From an uncultured Algibacter sp. (GTDB lineage: Bacteria > Bacteroidota > Bacteroidia > Flavobacteriales > Flavobacteriaceae): a DNA stretch of 64,000 bases. The notes under the pieces were generated by a model, which saw only the letters and a list, made by a program, of their open reading frames with translations, made no database searches and was not told the origin of the DNA. Positions 53,038-62,135 of the stretch are shown here, one piece after another. The stretch is taken from assembly GCA_947499935.1 (NCBI GenBank), contig CANMQH010000008.1, positions 89,676 through 153,675 of the forward strand. Direction: 5' to 3'. Position 1 is the stretch's first letter. The number at the start of each line of letters is the position of its first letter. The position numbers were made by a program, and so were the translations under genes.

Positions 53038-55254
53038 ATGAAAAAAATCCTGCTATTTTACATCTCTCTTTTCAGTTTACTGGGTTTTACTCAAAAAAAA
53101 ACCAATTTTTGTGAAGATTGGAAAAAAGAAAAAGAACAATTATCAAATTATGACTCAATAATCAAACTCAATAAGTTTTACTTAAATAAAGTTTCTAAAT
53201 CCTGTAAAGTTGAAGTCTATGAAAGTATTGTTAATTTGTATAGAGATTTAAGAAAGAAGGATTCAAGTTTATACTATATGAATGAAGGCGTAAAGTTAGC
53301 CAAGTTATCGAAAATGAATTCAAAAGTATGTAGCTTTTATTTAAATATAGCTGATATTTATGTTAAGGAATCAAATATAGATAGTGTAGTAAAATATTTA
53401 AATAAGTCAAAAAGATTGATAGATAAATTGGATGATAAAAATAGCTTATCTCATTATTATTCCATTCAAAGCTCTCTTATGACAAAAAAATCAAAAAAAA
53501 ACAAAGCTTATAAATATTCTGATTCAGCTATACAAATTACTGTTAAACTAAAAGACACTTCTAATTTACCCAATTTATATCAGAATATTGGACTTAAGTA
53601 TGTAAACAATAATGAATATGAAAAAGGTATCGAAAAATTATTGATATCTGCTCAATTAAAAGAGAAATATAATCATAATGATATTGATGGTACGTATTAT
53701 TTGTTAGGTGGAGCATATGATTTAATAGATAATTATGAAACATCTAAAAAATATTTAAATAAATCTATTAATGCATCTAAAAAATCTGGTAATATCTATG
53801 TTTTATTGTTAGTTCATTTAAAATTTATAGGGCAACTAAGGTCTATTAATAAATACGATGATGCATTAAAATATATAGATTCGGCTAGAATTTATGCAAC
53901 ACAATTAAAAGCGGATAAACAAATAGCACAATTGGATTTGAATGCAGGATTTATTTTTCTAAATGGTCTTAAAGATTATAAGAAAGCAGAATTTTATTTT
54001 AATAAAGCTAATGATTATAGTTCAAGATTTGATAAATATGATATTATGCAAAATGCTCAAAATGCATTATTTGATTTAAATTATAAAACTAATAAATTAA
54101 AAAAAGCTTACCAAAATTTAAAAATTTTACAAGACATTGTATATGATTCCAAAAGTGTAAAATTTGAATTAAGATATTTTGAGAAGTCTGCAAAGTATCA
54201 TCAAAAAACAGGCAACTACAAAAAAGCTTTAGAAAACAATATAGAATTCCACAGAATACAAGATTCGTTATTCGATGTTGATAAAGTCACTAAAATAGCT
54301 GAGTTAGAGAAACAGTACGATACTCAAAATAAAGAGCTAAAAATAGCAGAACTTAACGAAGCTAAAAAAGCCCAAGAATTACTAACGCAAAAAGCAAAAA
54401 CAAAGCAAAACTTGTTTTTAGGTTTTCTAGTGATACTTGGTTTACTGTTTTTAATGGGATTTTGGTTTTACAGAAAATCTAAAAAACAGCAAAATGCTTT
54501 GGCTAAAGCGCATAAAAAATTAAGTGAGGTAGATGCGGTTAAGAATAGGCTATTTTCTATAATTGCTCACGATTTGCGAGGTATGTTAGTACCTTTTCAA
54601 CGAGCAGGAAAAATACTTAATCACCATGTTGAAAAAGAAAATTACGATAAAGTAAAAACACTGTCTAAAGATTTGCAGACCAATTCGCAAAGCCTCTCTA
54701 ACATGCTCGATAATTTATTGAATTGGTCTTTAGAACAAATGAATGGGTATACCTTTAAAAAAGAGTCTTTTTCATTAAAAAAAGAGTTTGAAACCATAAT
54801 ATCTAATTTTGAGCAGCATGCCAAAGATAAAAACACTGCTATAACACTTAACTACAACGAAGATTATACAGTAGATTTTGATAAGGGGGCATTTCATGTT
54901 ATTTTTAGAAATCTCATTGGTAACGCTTTAAAATATACAGAACAGGGTACTATTAAAGTGGTTTTTAATAAAGATTTTAATGCATTAAATTGCTCGGTTA
55001 GCGATACAGGAGTCGGCATAGATAAAGAAAAGCAGATGCAGTTATTTACACTAGATAATAATAATTCTACCAAAGGTACACAAGGCGAAAAAGGTACTGG
55101 ATTGGGGTTAAATTTGGTTCAAAGATTTGTTAATATGCATCAAGGAAAAATTTCTGTATCATCAAAATTAAGATTAGGCACGCGGTTTGATATAAGTTTC
55201 CCGATATTTGAATCTGAAAAGGGTTTAGAAGATAACACATCTATTTCGGCGTAA
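53038..55254 (+). CDS. TPR sensor histidine kinase, copy 2
   Basis: 738 residues, exactly the length of copy 1. The TPR sensor half (about 1-393) is only about half identical to copy 1, with conserved stretches such as KAYKYSDSAI and NLYQNIGLKY. From about residue 394 (KKALENNIEFHRIQDSLFDVDKVTK) to the end the two proteins differ at only some 20 positions, and long runs of DNA are identical. The phospho-acceptor is His511 in IIAHDLRGML; ATPase motifs are RNLIGNALKYTEQG, VSDTGVGID and GTGLGLNLV. The LytTR regulator gene starts 2 bp after its stop, so this copy is the direct partner. Confidence 0.92.
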   Translation: MKKILLFYISLFSLLGFTQKKTNFCEDWKKEKEQLSNYDSIIKLNKFYLNKVSKSCKVEVYESIVNLYRDLRKKDSSLYYMNEGVKLAKLSKMNSKVCSFYLNIADIYVKESNIDSVVKYLNKSKRLIDKLDDKNSLSHYYSIQSSLMTKKSKKNKAYKYSDSAIQITVKLKDTSNLPNLYQNIGLKYVNNNEYEKGIEKLLISAQLKEKYNHNDIDGTYYLLGGAYDLIDNYETSKKYLNKSINASKKSGNIYVLLLVHLKFIGQLRSINKYDDALKYIDSARIYATQLKADKQIAQLDLNAGFIFLNGLKDYKKAEFYFNKANDYSSRFDKYDIMQNAQNALFDLNYKTNKLKKAYQNLKILQDIVYDSKSVKFELRYFEKSAKYHQKTGNYKKALENNIEFHRIQDSLFDVDKVTKIAELEKQYDTQNKELKIAELNEAKKAQELLTQKAKTKQNLFLGFLVILGLLFLMGFWFYRKSKKQQNALAKAHKKLSEVDAVKNRLFSIIAHDLRGMLVPFQRAGKILNHHVEKENYDKVKTLSKDLQTNSQSLSNMLDNLLNWSLEQMNGYTFKKESFSLKKEFETIISNFEQHAKDKNTAITLNYNEDYTVDFDKGAFHVIFRNLIGNALKYTEQGTIKVVFNKDFNALNCSVSDTGVGIDKEKQMQLFTLDNNNSTKGTQGEKGTGLGLNLVQRFVNMHQGKISVSSKLRLGTRFDISFPIFESEKGLEDNTSISA

Positions 55255-55256
55255 TT

Positions 55257-55973
55257 ATGAATGTATATATAGTAGAAGACGAAGTTTTTCAATTAGAAGA
55301 TATATTAATCTCTCTAGAAACCTTAGGGCATAACACTATTGGTCATAACGATGACCCTTTTGATGCATTACAACAAATACAAGCCCTTAAGCCAGATGTT
55401 GTTTTAATGGATATCCATTTACATGGTAAGCTAGCAGGAGTTAGCTTGGCCAAGCAAATACATAAAAATCTTAATATTCCTATTGTTTTTATAACATCCG
55501 ATACCGATAAAGATGTTATATTAGAAGCTGCTGAGGTTAATCCTATCTCTTATTTATCTAAACCCGTAAATGAGGATGATTTACGCGCCGCTTTATTGCT
55601 CGCCGAAGCTAAAAGTGATTTAAATATTAAACAAGACGTTACCGCAGAAAATAACGAGTTATTTATAAGAAATGGTAATAAACTAATTAAAGTTTTAATT
55701 CCTTCAATATTGTTTATACATACAGATACTAAAAATTACTGTAATATAGTAACTAAAGATGGTAAAAACCTTTCTGTTAGAAACTCCATTTTAGGGCTGC
55801 AAAAATTATTAGATGATGATATTTTAATCCAAACACATCGCTCTTACATTATAAACTGGAAAGAAGTAGATTTTTTCCATGATATAGATCAAACTGTAGA
55901 TGTTAAAGGACATACTATACCTGTTGGGCGTACATTTAAACAAGAGCTTTATGCTAAGCTTAATATTATCTAA
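55257..55973 (+). CDS. LytTR-family response regulator
   Basis: 238 residues. A receiver domain covers about 2-120, with acidic pocket EDE near residue 7, phospho-acceptor Asp52 in VVLMDIHLHGK, Ser/Thr in VFITSDT and Lys in LSKPVN. A LytTR DNA-binding domain covers about 135-238, with IKVLIPSILFIHTDTKNYCNIV, LLDDDILIQTHRSYIINWKEV and the closing IPVGRTFKQELYAKL. It is translationally coupled to kinase copy 2 (2-bp gap). The targets are unknown; the lipoprotein gene at 56123 and the repeat-protein genes nearby are candidates only by proximity. Confidence 0.95.
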   Translation: MNVYIVEDEVFQLEDILISLETLGHNTIGHNDDPFDALQQIQALKPDVVLMDIHLHGKLAGVSLAKQIHKNLNIPIVFITSDTDKDVILEAAEVNPISYLSKPVNEDDLRAALLLAEAKSDLNIKQDVTAENNELFIRNGNKLIKVLIPSILFIHTDTKNYCNIVTKDGKNLSVRNSILGLQKLLDDDILIQTHRSYIINWKEVDFFHDIDQTVDVKGHTIPVGRTFKQELYAKLNII

Positions 55974-56073
55974 GACATTTTTTAACTTTTTTCATTAAGC
56001 CACAACTTCCTGCCGTTAATCCTTCAATTTACAACAATAAGCACATTCTTAATAAACAAAGCTTAATCGATTA

Positions 56074-56081
56074 TATTTTTG
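56074..56081 (+). promoter_or_regulatory. -7 box (TATTTTTG) before the small lipoprotein gene
   Basis: TATTTTTG fits TAnnTTTG, 41 bp before the ATG at 56123; no clear -33 box. The 149-bp gap would also be where a LytTR regulator could bind, but I see no direct-repeat pair. Confidence 0.45.
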
Positions 56082-56122
56082 ATGTAACGAAATCAATAAT
56101 TTAATTAAAACGATTTAAAGCA

Positions 56123-56548
56123 ATGAATATTTTAAAAGCAAAATTTCCAACAGTATTAAAAGTAGTAATGGTATGTGCCGTTTTATTTTCATTTTCATGT
56201 AGTGGAGATGATGATGGAGGAGGTGACCCAGCTGGAGTTGTATTTGTAGAGTTACCTGCCTCTGTATTGGGTGAGTATGAAGGTGATTTAACCTATACAT
56301 CTGGTGTGCCAATTACTAACGATTCGGGTACGGCAACCATAGTAAGTGCAGGAGATAATGTTTACAATATAACCTTTAGTGATAATATACCAGCACTTAT
56401 AGGTTTTAGGTTTATTAAATCTGAAGAAGGTAAATTTGAATCTGCATCTACAGATGGAAGTTCTGAAGGTGTAGCTATTAATGGAGATGAGTTAAGTGTG
56501 GGAGTAACTCAGAATACAGCTAACTGGGCATTTTCAGGCTCTAATTAA
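56123..56548 (+). CDS. Small Asp/Gly-rich surface lipoprotein (shared beta domain)
   Basis: 141 residues; lipobox FSC (Cys26, FSFSC) directly followed by SGDDDGGGD. Residues about 48-141 consist of one beta domain: VLGEYEGDLTYTSGVPITNDSGTATIVSAGDN, then YNITFSDNIPALIGFRFIKSEEGKFES and the closing VTQNTANWAFSGSN. This matches the domains in the proteins at 33388-34575 and 49094-50362. It is probably displayed at the surface. The gene lies 149 bp after the LytTR regulator and is followed by a terminator and then copy B of the 254-bp repeat. Function unknown. Confidence 0.65.
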   Translation: MNILKAKFPTVLKVVMVCAVLFSFSCSGDDDGGGDPAGVVFVELPASVLGEYEGDLTYTSGVPITNDSGTATIVSAGDNVYNITFSDNIPALIGFRFIKSEEGKFESASTDGSSEGVAINGDELSVGVTQNTANWAFSGSN

Positions 56549-56580
56549 CATAAAAAAGTTCATTTTAGTTTTTATTTTTG

Positions 56581-56618
56581 TAAAAACCCTTTGCTTCTGT
56601 TGAAGTAAGGGGTTTTTA
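56581..56618 (+). terminator. Hairpin terminator after the small lipoprotein gene
   Basis: AAAAACCCTTT pairs with AAGGGGTTTTT with one G-T pair, plus an inner TTC/GAA stem, and a T-rich end. Confidence 0.75.
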
Positions 56619-56635
56619 ATGTTTTATAAATTATT

Positions 56636-56889
56636 AAGGATTTAAGTATTTTGAATTTTATCCACTTAAGATTACTGTTTTTATTAACTAGAGTTAGATT
56701 TAAGAGTTTATTTATTTAAAATAATACAGCCATAGATTTTTGAAATTAGTGTCGCAATAGGGTTTTAATTTTGTTCAGTCAAGCTGATATAATTAATTAT
56801 ATATAACCTGGATTAAATTAATATTTTACTGTATGCTATGTAGATGTCATTCTGAACATTATCTAAAATAAAATATATTTGCTTGAAGA
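56636..56889 (+). repeat. 254-bp intergenic repeat, copy B
   Basis: This segment is the reverse complement of 34898-35151, equal in length and with five mismatches counted. On this strand TTTTTG at 56737-56742 and TAATTTTG at 56766-56773 make a promoter-like pair (spacer 23). Downstream, GTTCAG (56773-56778) can pair with CTGAAC (56852-56857), and the adjoining TCAAGC (56779-56784) with GCTTGA (56881-56886), an arrangement that would be a pseudoknot. No ORF of note. Confidence 0.92.
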
Positions 56890-57091
56890 TATTTTTACTA
56901 ATATTTTGTAGTCGTAATAGTATGTTATGCATTTTTAATGTTTAATAAAAGCTTTGTATTTCTAGATAGAAATGTTTTCTTTTAAAGTTTTTTTAATTCA
57001 TTTAAAATTGAAAAGTATATGTTTTTAATTATAACAGGAGTAAATGTGAAGGAAAATCGTAATTTACCCTCATAACATGTATAAGCGTTAG
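56890..57091. other. A+T-rich non-coding stretch after repeat copy B
   Basis: About 200 bp with no gene, hairpin or repeat that I can support. Confidence 0.4.
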
Positions 57092-57469
57092 ATGAACACA
57101 TTCGATATTTTATTCTTCCATTTTTTTAAGCATTACAAAACTAAAAAGAATAAGAAAGCTAACCGTATTGCAACGTTTTATATTACCTTTTTACAAGGTA
57201 GCTTACTATTACTTTTAGGTGTTTTTTTTGCAGGTTTTTTTAAACAAATGAATGTAATAACTATGTCTACAGAGAAAGCTTGGACTTTATTTGTGTTAGT
57301 TATTATTTTTATCTATTTCAAGAACTGGATGCAATATGGAGGTAGAAAACGAAAAGTTTTAAACGCTAAAGTGCTTAAAAGTAAAAATTTAACTTATAGT
57401 ATTTGGTTGCTTTGGTTATTACCTATTGCTATTTTAGGCTTGGGATATATTATCTCACTAGCTGTTTAG
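57092..57469 (+). CDS. Small membrane protein, unknown function
   Basis: 125 residues with three hydrophobic segments (about 27-50 with FYITFLQGSLLLLLGVFFAGF, 63-80, and 101-123), with a basic patch KHYKTKKNKKANR before the first and GGRKRKVLNAKVLKSK between the second and third. The positive-inside rule puts both basic loops in the cytoplasm. Not recognised as a family. It converges with the nuclease/phosphatase gene, with 20 bp between the stops. Confidence 0.55.
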   Translation: MNTFDILFFHFFKHYKTKKNKKANRIATFYITFLQGSLLLLLGVFFAGFFKQMNVITMSTEKAWTLFVLVIIFIYFKNWMQYGGRKRKVLNAKVLKSKNLTYSIWLLWLLPIAILGLGYIISLAV

Positions 57470-57489
57470 CGTATGGTTTTATTGTAAAT

Positions 57490-58458
57490 CTATTTCTTAA
57501 AAATAGCATACACAGGAAAATGATCGCTATATCCACCTTTGTATTTTGGACCTACATAGGTTCTAAAGGGTTTTCCTTTATACTTTCCGCTAAAAAGCTT
57601 TAAAAAATCATTATCAAAAATTTCTGCTTTATCAAAACTTAAAGTGTTTGGTGTAGCTTCAAAGAAATTGGTCGAAAAAATAATTTGGTCAAATAAATTC
57701 CATCTAAACCTATGAGTTGTCGTACCTCTAGAATAGGTATGTAAAACATCCATAGGGTTAAATAAATCTTGACTGTTTATTAAGTGTTTAATACTATTAC
57801 TAGATGGGTCGTCATTAAAATCGCCAATAACTATAATTTTGGGGTTAGCATGTTCCGTTTTTAAATGACTAATAATTTCTATAACTTTATTGGCCGATGC
57901 TAAGCGTTTAAATTCGGTTTCTTTTTCGCCTTCTCGTCTAGAAGACCAATGGTTTACAATAACATGTACAGCTTCTCCATCTAAAAATCCAGATACCAGC
58001 AATATATCTCTTGTGTAATCGGGTTCACCATCATCACGGGTAAGATGTACCATAAATGCTTCAGAATGGGTTACCGTAAAAGCAACTTTATCGTAAAGCA
58101 AGGCTACATCAATGCCACGCTCATCTAAAGAATCATAATGAATGTAGCCATACTTACAATCTTCTAAATGTTTTGATGTAATTAAATCTTCTATTACGGT
58201 TGCGTTTTCAACTTCGGCTAACCCAATAAGCGCAGGATGTTTTCCTGTTTCCTCTTTACCAATGTTAGAAATAGCGAAACCTAGTTTTCGTAGTTTATTT
58301 TGGTATCGTTTTGGTGTCCATTTTTTTTCAGATGTTGGTAAAAAATCATTATCGTGAGTATCCAAATCATCAATAACATCAAATAAATTTTCTAGATTAT
58401 AAAATGCTATGGTTTGCAAATCGTCTCGTACTGGAATGTCTTCAAAAGTTTCAGTCAT
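57490..58458 (-). CDS. Endonuclease/exonuclease/phosphatase family protein, no signal peptide
   Basis: 322 residues. Same family motifs in order as the secreted protein at 6692-7765: FYNLENLFDVID, LIGLAEVENATVIEDLI, HYDSLDERGIDVALLY, NHWSSRREGEKE, VIGDFNDDPSSNSI and YSDHFPVYAIF. The two are clearly paralogues. This one lacks a signal peptide, so it should be cytosolic, and its N-terminus (MTETFEDIPVRDDLQT) is polar. The substrate is unknown; sugar-phosphate, nucleotide or DNA phosphoesters are all possible. Confidence 0.85.
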   Translation of the reverse strand: MTETFEDIPVRDDLQTIAFYNLENLFDVIDDLDTHDNDFLPTSEKKWTPKRYQNKLRKLGFAISNIGKEETGKHPALIGLAEVENATVIEDLITSKHLEDCKYGYIHYDSLDERGIDVALLYDKVAFTVTHSEAFMVHLTRDDGEPDYTRDILLVSGFLDGEAVHVIVNHWSSRREGEKETEFKRLASANKVIEIISHLKTEHANPKIIVIGDFNDDPSSNSIKHLINSQDLFNPMDVLHTYSRGTTTHRFRWNLFDQIIFSTNFFEATPNTLSFDKAEIFDNDFLKLFSGKYKGKPFRTYVGPKYKGGYSDHFPVYAIFKK

Positions 58459-58649
58459 GTTTCAAAAGTAGGCTTAAAAATTTTAAAATAATAATGACAT
58501 CAATTGTGTAACTTTGCTAGATATAGAAACACGTTGATTTTGTTAGGTTTAGATGGTTTAATAATTATCTATTTAAATATTAAAATTAAAAAAAAAGATT
58601 GTTACTTCGTTTTAGGTAATATGTAATGTGTTTTACAATGGATTAATTT

Positions 58650-59861
58650 ATGATAGAAAAGAAAGATATTGCTTTAGAACGAGCAGTTTTAATAGGTGTC
58701 ATTACAAAAGATCAGAATGAAGAAAAATCTAAAGAGTATTTAGATGAATTGGAGTTTTTAACTTTTACCGCTGGCGGTTATGCCGTAAAGCGTTTTACCC
58801 AAAAAATGGAGATGCCTAACCCAAAAACTTTTATTGGGACAGGTAAAATGGAAGATGTACGTCAATATATAGAAGAGTACGATATTAGTACTGCCATTTT
58901 TGATGATGAATTATCTTCTGCTCAAGAGCGCAATATTAGTAAGATACTTAATGTAAAAGTTTTAGACAGAACCAATTTAATTCTTGATATTTTTGCGCAA
59001 CGAGCTCAAACCAGTTATGCGAGAACACAGGTGGAATTAGCACAATGTGAATACTTGTTACCAAGATTACGTGGTATGTGGACGCACCTTGAACGTCAAA
59101 AAGGAGGTATTGGAATGCGTGGCCCTGGTGAAACAGAAATTGAAACCGATAGACGTATTGTACGCGATAAAATTTCACTCTTAAAATCTCGTATAAAAAC
59201 CATTGATAAGCAAATGGCTGTACAGCGTGGAAACCGAGGTAAAATGGTTCGTGTTGCTTTGGTGGGTTATACCAATGTTGGTAAATCTACATTAATGAAC
59301 GTGGTTAGTAAAAGCGATGTTTTTGCAGAAAATAAACTTTTTGCCACATTAGACACAACGGTTAGAAAGGTTGTCATTCAAAATTTACCATTTTTGTTAA
59401 GTGATACGGTTGGTTTTATTAGAAAGCTACCCACTCAATTGGTTGATAGTTTTAAGAGTACTTTAGATGAGGTTAGAGAAGCAGATTTATTGCTTCATGT
59501 TGTAGATATTTCACATGTCAATTTTGAAGAACATATTGCATCTGTTGAGAAAATTTTGGGCGAAATAAAAAGTGGAGACAAGCCCACCATCATGGTTTTT
59601 AATAAGATTGATGCTTATCAAGCTGAGCATTTAGATGATGATGATTTAGAAACCGAACGTACCGAAAGACATTATTCTTTAGAAGAATGGAAAAGCACAT
59701 GGATGAATAAAGTAGGTAATAATGCACTCTTTATTTCTGCGCTTAACAAGCAAAATCTTGAAGACTTTAAAAAACGAATTTATGATGAGGTTAGGAAGAT
59801 TCATGTAACACGTTTTCCTTACAATAGTTTTTTATATCCAGATTACGAAGAAGGGAATTAA
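58650..59861 (+). CDS. hflX: Ribosome-associated GTPase HflX
   Basis: A 403-residue GTPase that binds the large ribosomal subunit and can split stalled ribosomes. The N-terminal HflX domain contains GTGKMEDVRQYIEEYD and FDDELSSAQERNISKILN, then VLDRTNLILDIFAQRAQT and GGIGMRGPGETEIETDRR. The G domain has G1 GYTNVGKST, G2 LDTT, G3 DTVGF and G4 NKID. Length and order are standard. It is 30 bp upstream of the PBP1A gene, so the two could share a transcript. Confidence 0.96.
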   Translation: MIEKKDIALERAVLIGVITKDQNEEKSKEYLDELEFLTFTAGGYAVKRFTQKMEMPNPKTFIGTGKMEDVRQYIEEYDISTAIFDDELSSAQERNISKILNVKVLDRTNLILDIFAQRAQTSYARTQVELAQCEYLLPRLRGMWTHLERQKGGIGMRGPGETEIETDRRIVRDKISLLKSRIKTIDKQMAVQRGNRGKMVRVALVGYTNVGKSTLMNVVSKSDVFAENKLFATLDTTVRKVVIQNLPFLLSDTVGFIRKLPTQLVDSFKSTLDEVREADLLLHVVDISHVNFEEHIASVEKILGEIKSGDKPTIMVFNKIDAYQAEHLDDDDLETERTERHYSLEEWKSTWMNKVGNNALFISALNKQNLEDFKKRIYDEVRKIHVTRFPYNSFLYPDYEEGN

Positions 59862-59891
59862 AACTTCCTAAGTCAATTTGCACCTTTAAAT

Positions 59892-62135
59892 ATGGTTAGT
59901 TTAAGCACATTTTTGAAAAATAAATGGATAAAATGGATGTTTATTGCTCTTGTAGTGGTTATCATCTTTTTTATTGGGTTGTACCTAAGTGTTTATTTAG
60001 GCTTTTTTGGAAAGTTGCCAACAGCATCCGATTTAAGTTCAATAAAACAAGAACAAGCAACTCAGGTACTTGATAAAGACGGAAAACTTATTGGTAAATA
60101 TTACGTTTACGATAGGCAGCCTCTAAAATTTAAAGATTTCCCTAAGCACCTTTTAGAGGCCTTAATTGCTACAGAAGATGTTCGTTTTTATGAGCATGAT
60201 GGTGTTGATAATGTAAGTTTATTAAGAGTATTTGTAAAAAGCATTTTATTACAAGATAAATCGGCTGGCGGCGGTAGTACCATTACGTTACAATTAGTTA
60301 AAAATCTATTTGGTAGAAAAGATTTTATACTCATAAACAAATTTAAAGAAGCCGTAATTGCTAAACGTATTGAGTCCATTTATTCAAAAGAAGATATTCT
60401 TACCATGTACCTCAATACGGTTCCTTTTTCAGATAATACTTATGGTATTGAAAGTGCTTCTCAAAAGTTCTTTAATAAGCCAGCTTCAGATTTAACAAAA
60501 AATGAAGCAGCAGTATTGGTGGGTTCACTTAAAGCTAATACATACTATAACCCAAGATTAAACCCAGAACAAAGTTTAGATAGACGTAATGTAGTGCTCA
60601 GCCAAATGGCAAAATATGGATATTTATCCCAAGATTCATTAAAGTATTTAACGAGTCAAAAACTGATTTTGCATTATCGCTCATTTAATCATGATGTTGG
60701 CTTAGCACCATATTTTAGAACGCAAGTAAAAAAAGAATTAGCCGCTGTTTTAGATACGTTAAATAAACCAAATGGTGAGTCTTACGATTTATATAAAGAT
60801 GGTTTGCTAGTGTATACAACATTAGATTTTGAGATGCAAAAAATGGCTGAAGATGCCATGAAAGCGCACCTTAAAATATTACAATACGATTTTGAGAAGT
60901 CTCATGGTAAACAGGCGCCTTGGAAAATAAACAAACGCCTTTTAGAGCATGCTTTAAAAAATACATCTACATACAAGTCGTACAAAACATTAGGATTAAC
61001 AGATGCTCAAATTCAAGATTCGCTCGCTGTAAAACAGGATATGAATATTTTTAGATGGGAAGGCGATACCATAAAAAAAATGAGCGTTATGGATAGCCTC
61101 CAACACCATTTAAAATTTTTAAGTGCAGGAATGTTAAGCATTGAGTCTAAAACAGGAGCTATAAGAACTTATATTGGCGGCATAGATTATCGTTACTTTA
61201 AGTATGACCATGTTTCGCAAAGCGAGAGACAGGTAGGCTCAACTTTTAAACCTTTTGTATATACCGCAGCTATAGACAATGGATTAAAGCCATGTTCATA
61301 TTTCTCATTAGCGCCAGTAACATATACTGATTATAATAATTGGACGCCAACAAATTCTGGTAGTAAAACTGAAGATCCGTACATTAATTATAATCTAGAA
61401 ACGGCACTAAGTCAATCTATTAATACCATAGCTGTAAAAGTTTTAAATGAGGTAGGGATTCCAAAAGTTTTAGAGCTAGCTAAAAAATTAGGTATAGAAA
61501 AAGAACTCCCAAATCAACCTTCTATAGCGCTTGGCGTGGCCGAAATTAATTTAAAAACACTTACAGGAGCATATGCTAGTTATGTAAACAACGGTAAGCC
61601 TGTAAAACCATTTTGCATTACTAAAATAGAAGATAAAAATGGTCATGTTATTGCTGATTTTGAGCCAAAAGCTACAAAAGAAAAAGCTTTTAGTGATTAT
61701 ACTCGACAAGTGATGGTAGAAATTATGAAATCTACCATTAATAAAGGTACGGCTACCAGGTTGAGAAACACCTATAAATTAACTAATGATATAGCAGGTA
61801 AAACAGGCACAACTCAAAATAACAAAGATGGCTGGTTTGTAGGCATTACACCAAATTTAGTAACTGTAACTTGGGTTGGTAACGATAACCATAGTATTGG
61901 TTTTAAAACTACAGGTCTAGGGCAAGGCGCCAATTCTGCATTACCTGTTTTTGCTAAGTTTTATCAAAAGTTAAACGATGATGAGGCATTTAACTATATT
62001 ACCAAAAGTAAGTTTGAAAAACCTTCTCAACAAGTTTTAGATGATTTAAACTGTAATGTAGAAAAACGCGACGGGTTTATTAAAAGGTTATTTGGCAAAA
62101 AGAAAAAGAAGAAAAAATTTAAGAAAAGACGATAA
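59892..62135 (+). CDS. mrcA: Penicillin-binding protein 1A (bifunctional transglycosylase/transpeptidase)
   Basis: 747 residues; polymerises and cross-links peptidoglycan. One N-terminal membrane helix (about 14-38) anchors it. The GT51 domain (about 60-230) shows EDVRFYEHDGVDNVS, GGGSTITLQLVKN and NTVPFSDNTYGIESAS. The transpeptidase domain (about 400-700) has the SxxK motif in GSTFKPFVY, SxN in SQSIN, and KTGTT. The C-terminus is a lysine-rich tail (KKKKKKKFKKRR). Symbol by family; several PBP1A paralogues exist in Bacteroidota. Confidence 0.95.
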   Translation: MVSLSTFLKNKWIKWMFIALVVVIIFFIGLYLSVYLGFFGKLPTASDLSSIKQEQATQVLDKDGKLIGKYYVYDRQPLKFKDFPKHLLEALIATEDVRFYEHDGVDNVSLLRVFVKSILLQDKSAGGGSTITLQLVKNLFGRKDFILINKFKEAVIAKRIESIYSKEDILTMYLNTVPFSDNTYGIESASQKFFNKPASDLTKNEAAVLVGSLKANTYYNPRLNPEQSLDRRNVVLSQMAKYGYLSQDSLKYLTSQKLILHYRSFNHDVGLAPYFRTQVKKELAAVLDTLNKPNGESYDLYKDGLLVYTTLDFEMQKMAEDAMKAHLKILQYDFEKSHGKQAPWKINKRLLEHALKNTSTYKSYKTLGLTDAQIQDSLAVKQDMNIFRWEGDTIKKMSVMDSLQHHLKFLSAGMLSIESKTGAIRTYIGGIDYRYFKYDHVSQSERQVGSTFKPFVYTAAIDNGLKPCSYFSLAPVTYTDYNNWTPTNSGSKTEDPYINYNLETALSQSINTIAVKVLNEVGIPKVLELAKKLGIEKELPNQPSIALGVAEINLKTLTGAYASYVNNGKPVKPFCITKIEDKNGHVIADFEPKATKEKAFSDYTRQVMVEIMKSTINKGTATRLRNTYKLTNDIAGKTGTTQNNKDGWFVGITPNLVTVTWVGNDNHSIGFKTTGLGQGANSALPVFAKFYQKLNDDEAFNYITKSKFEKPSQQVLDDLNCNVEKRDGFIKRLFGKKKKKKKFKKRR

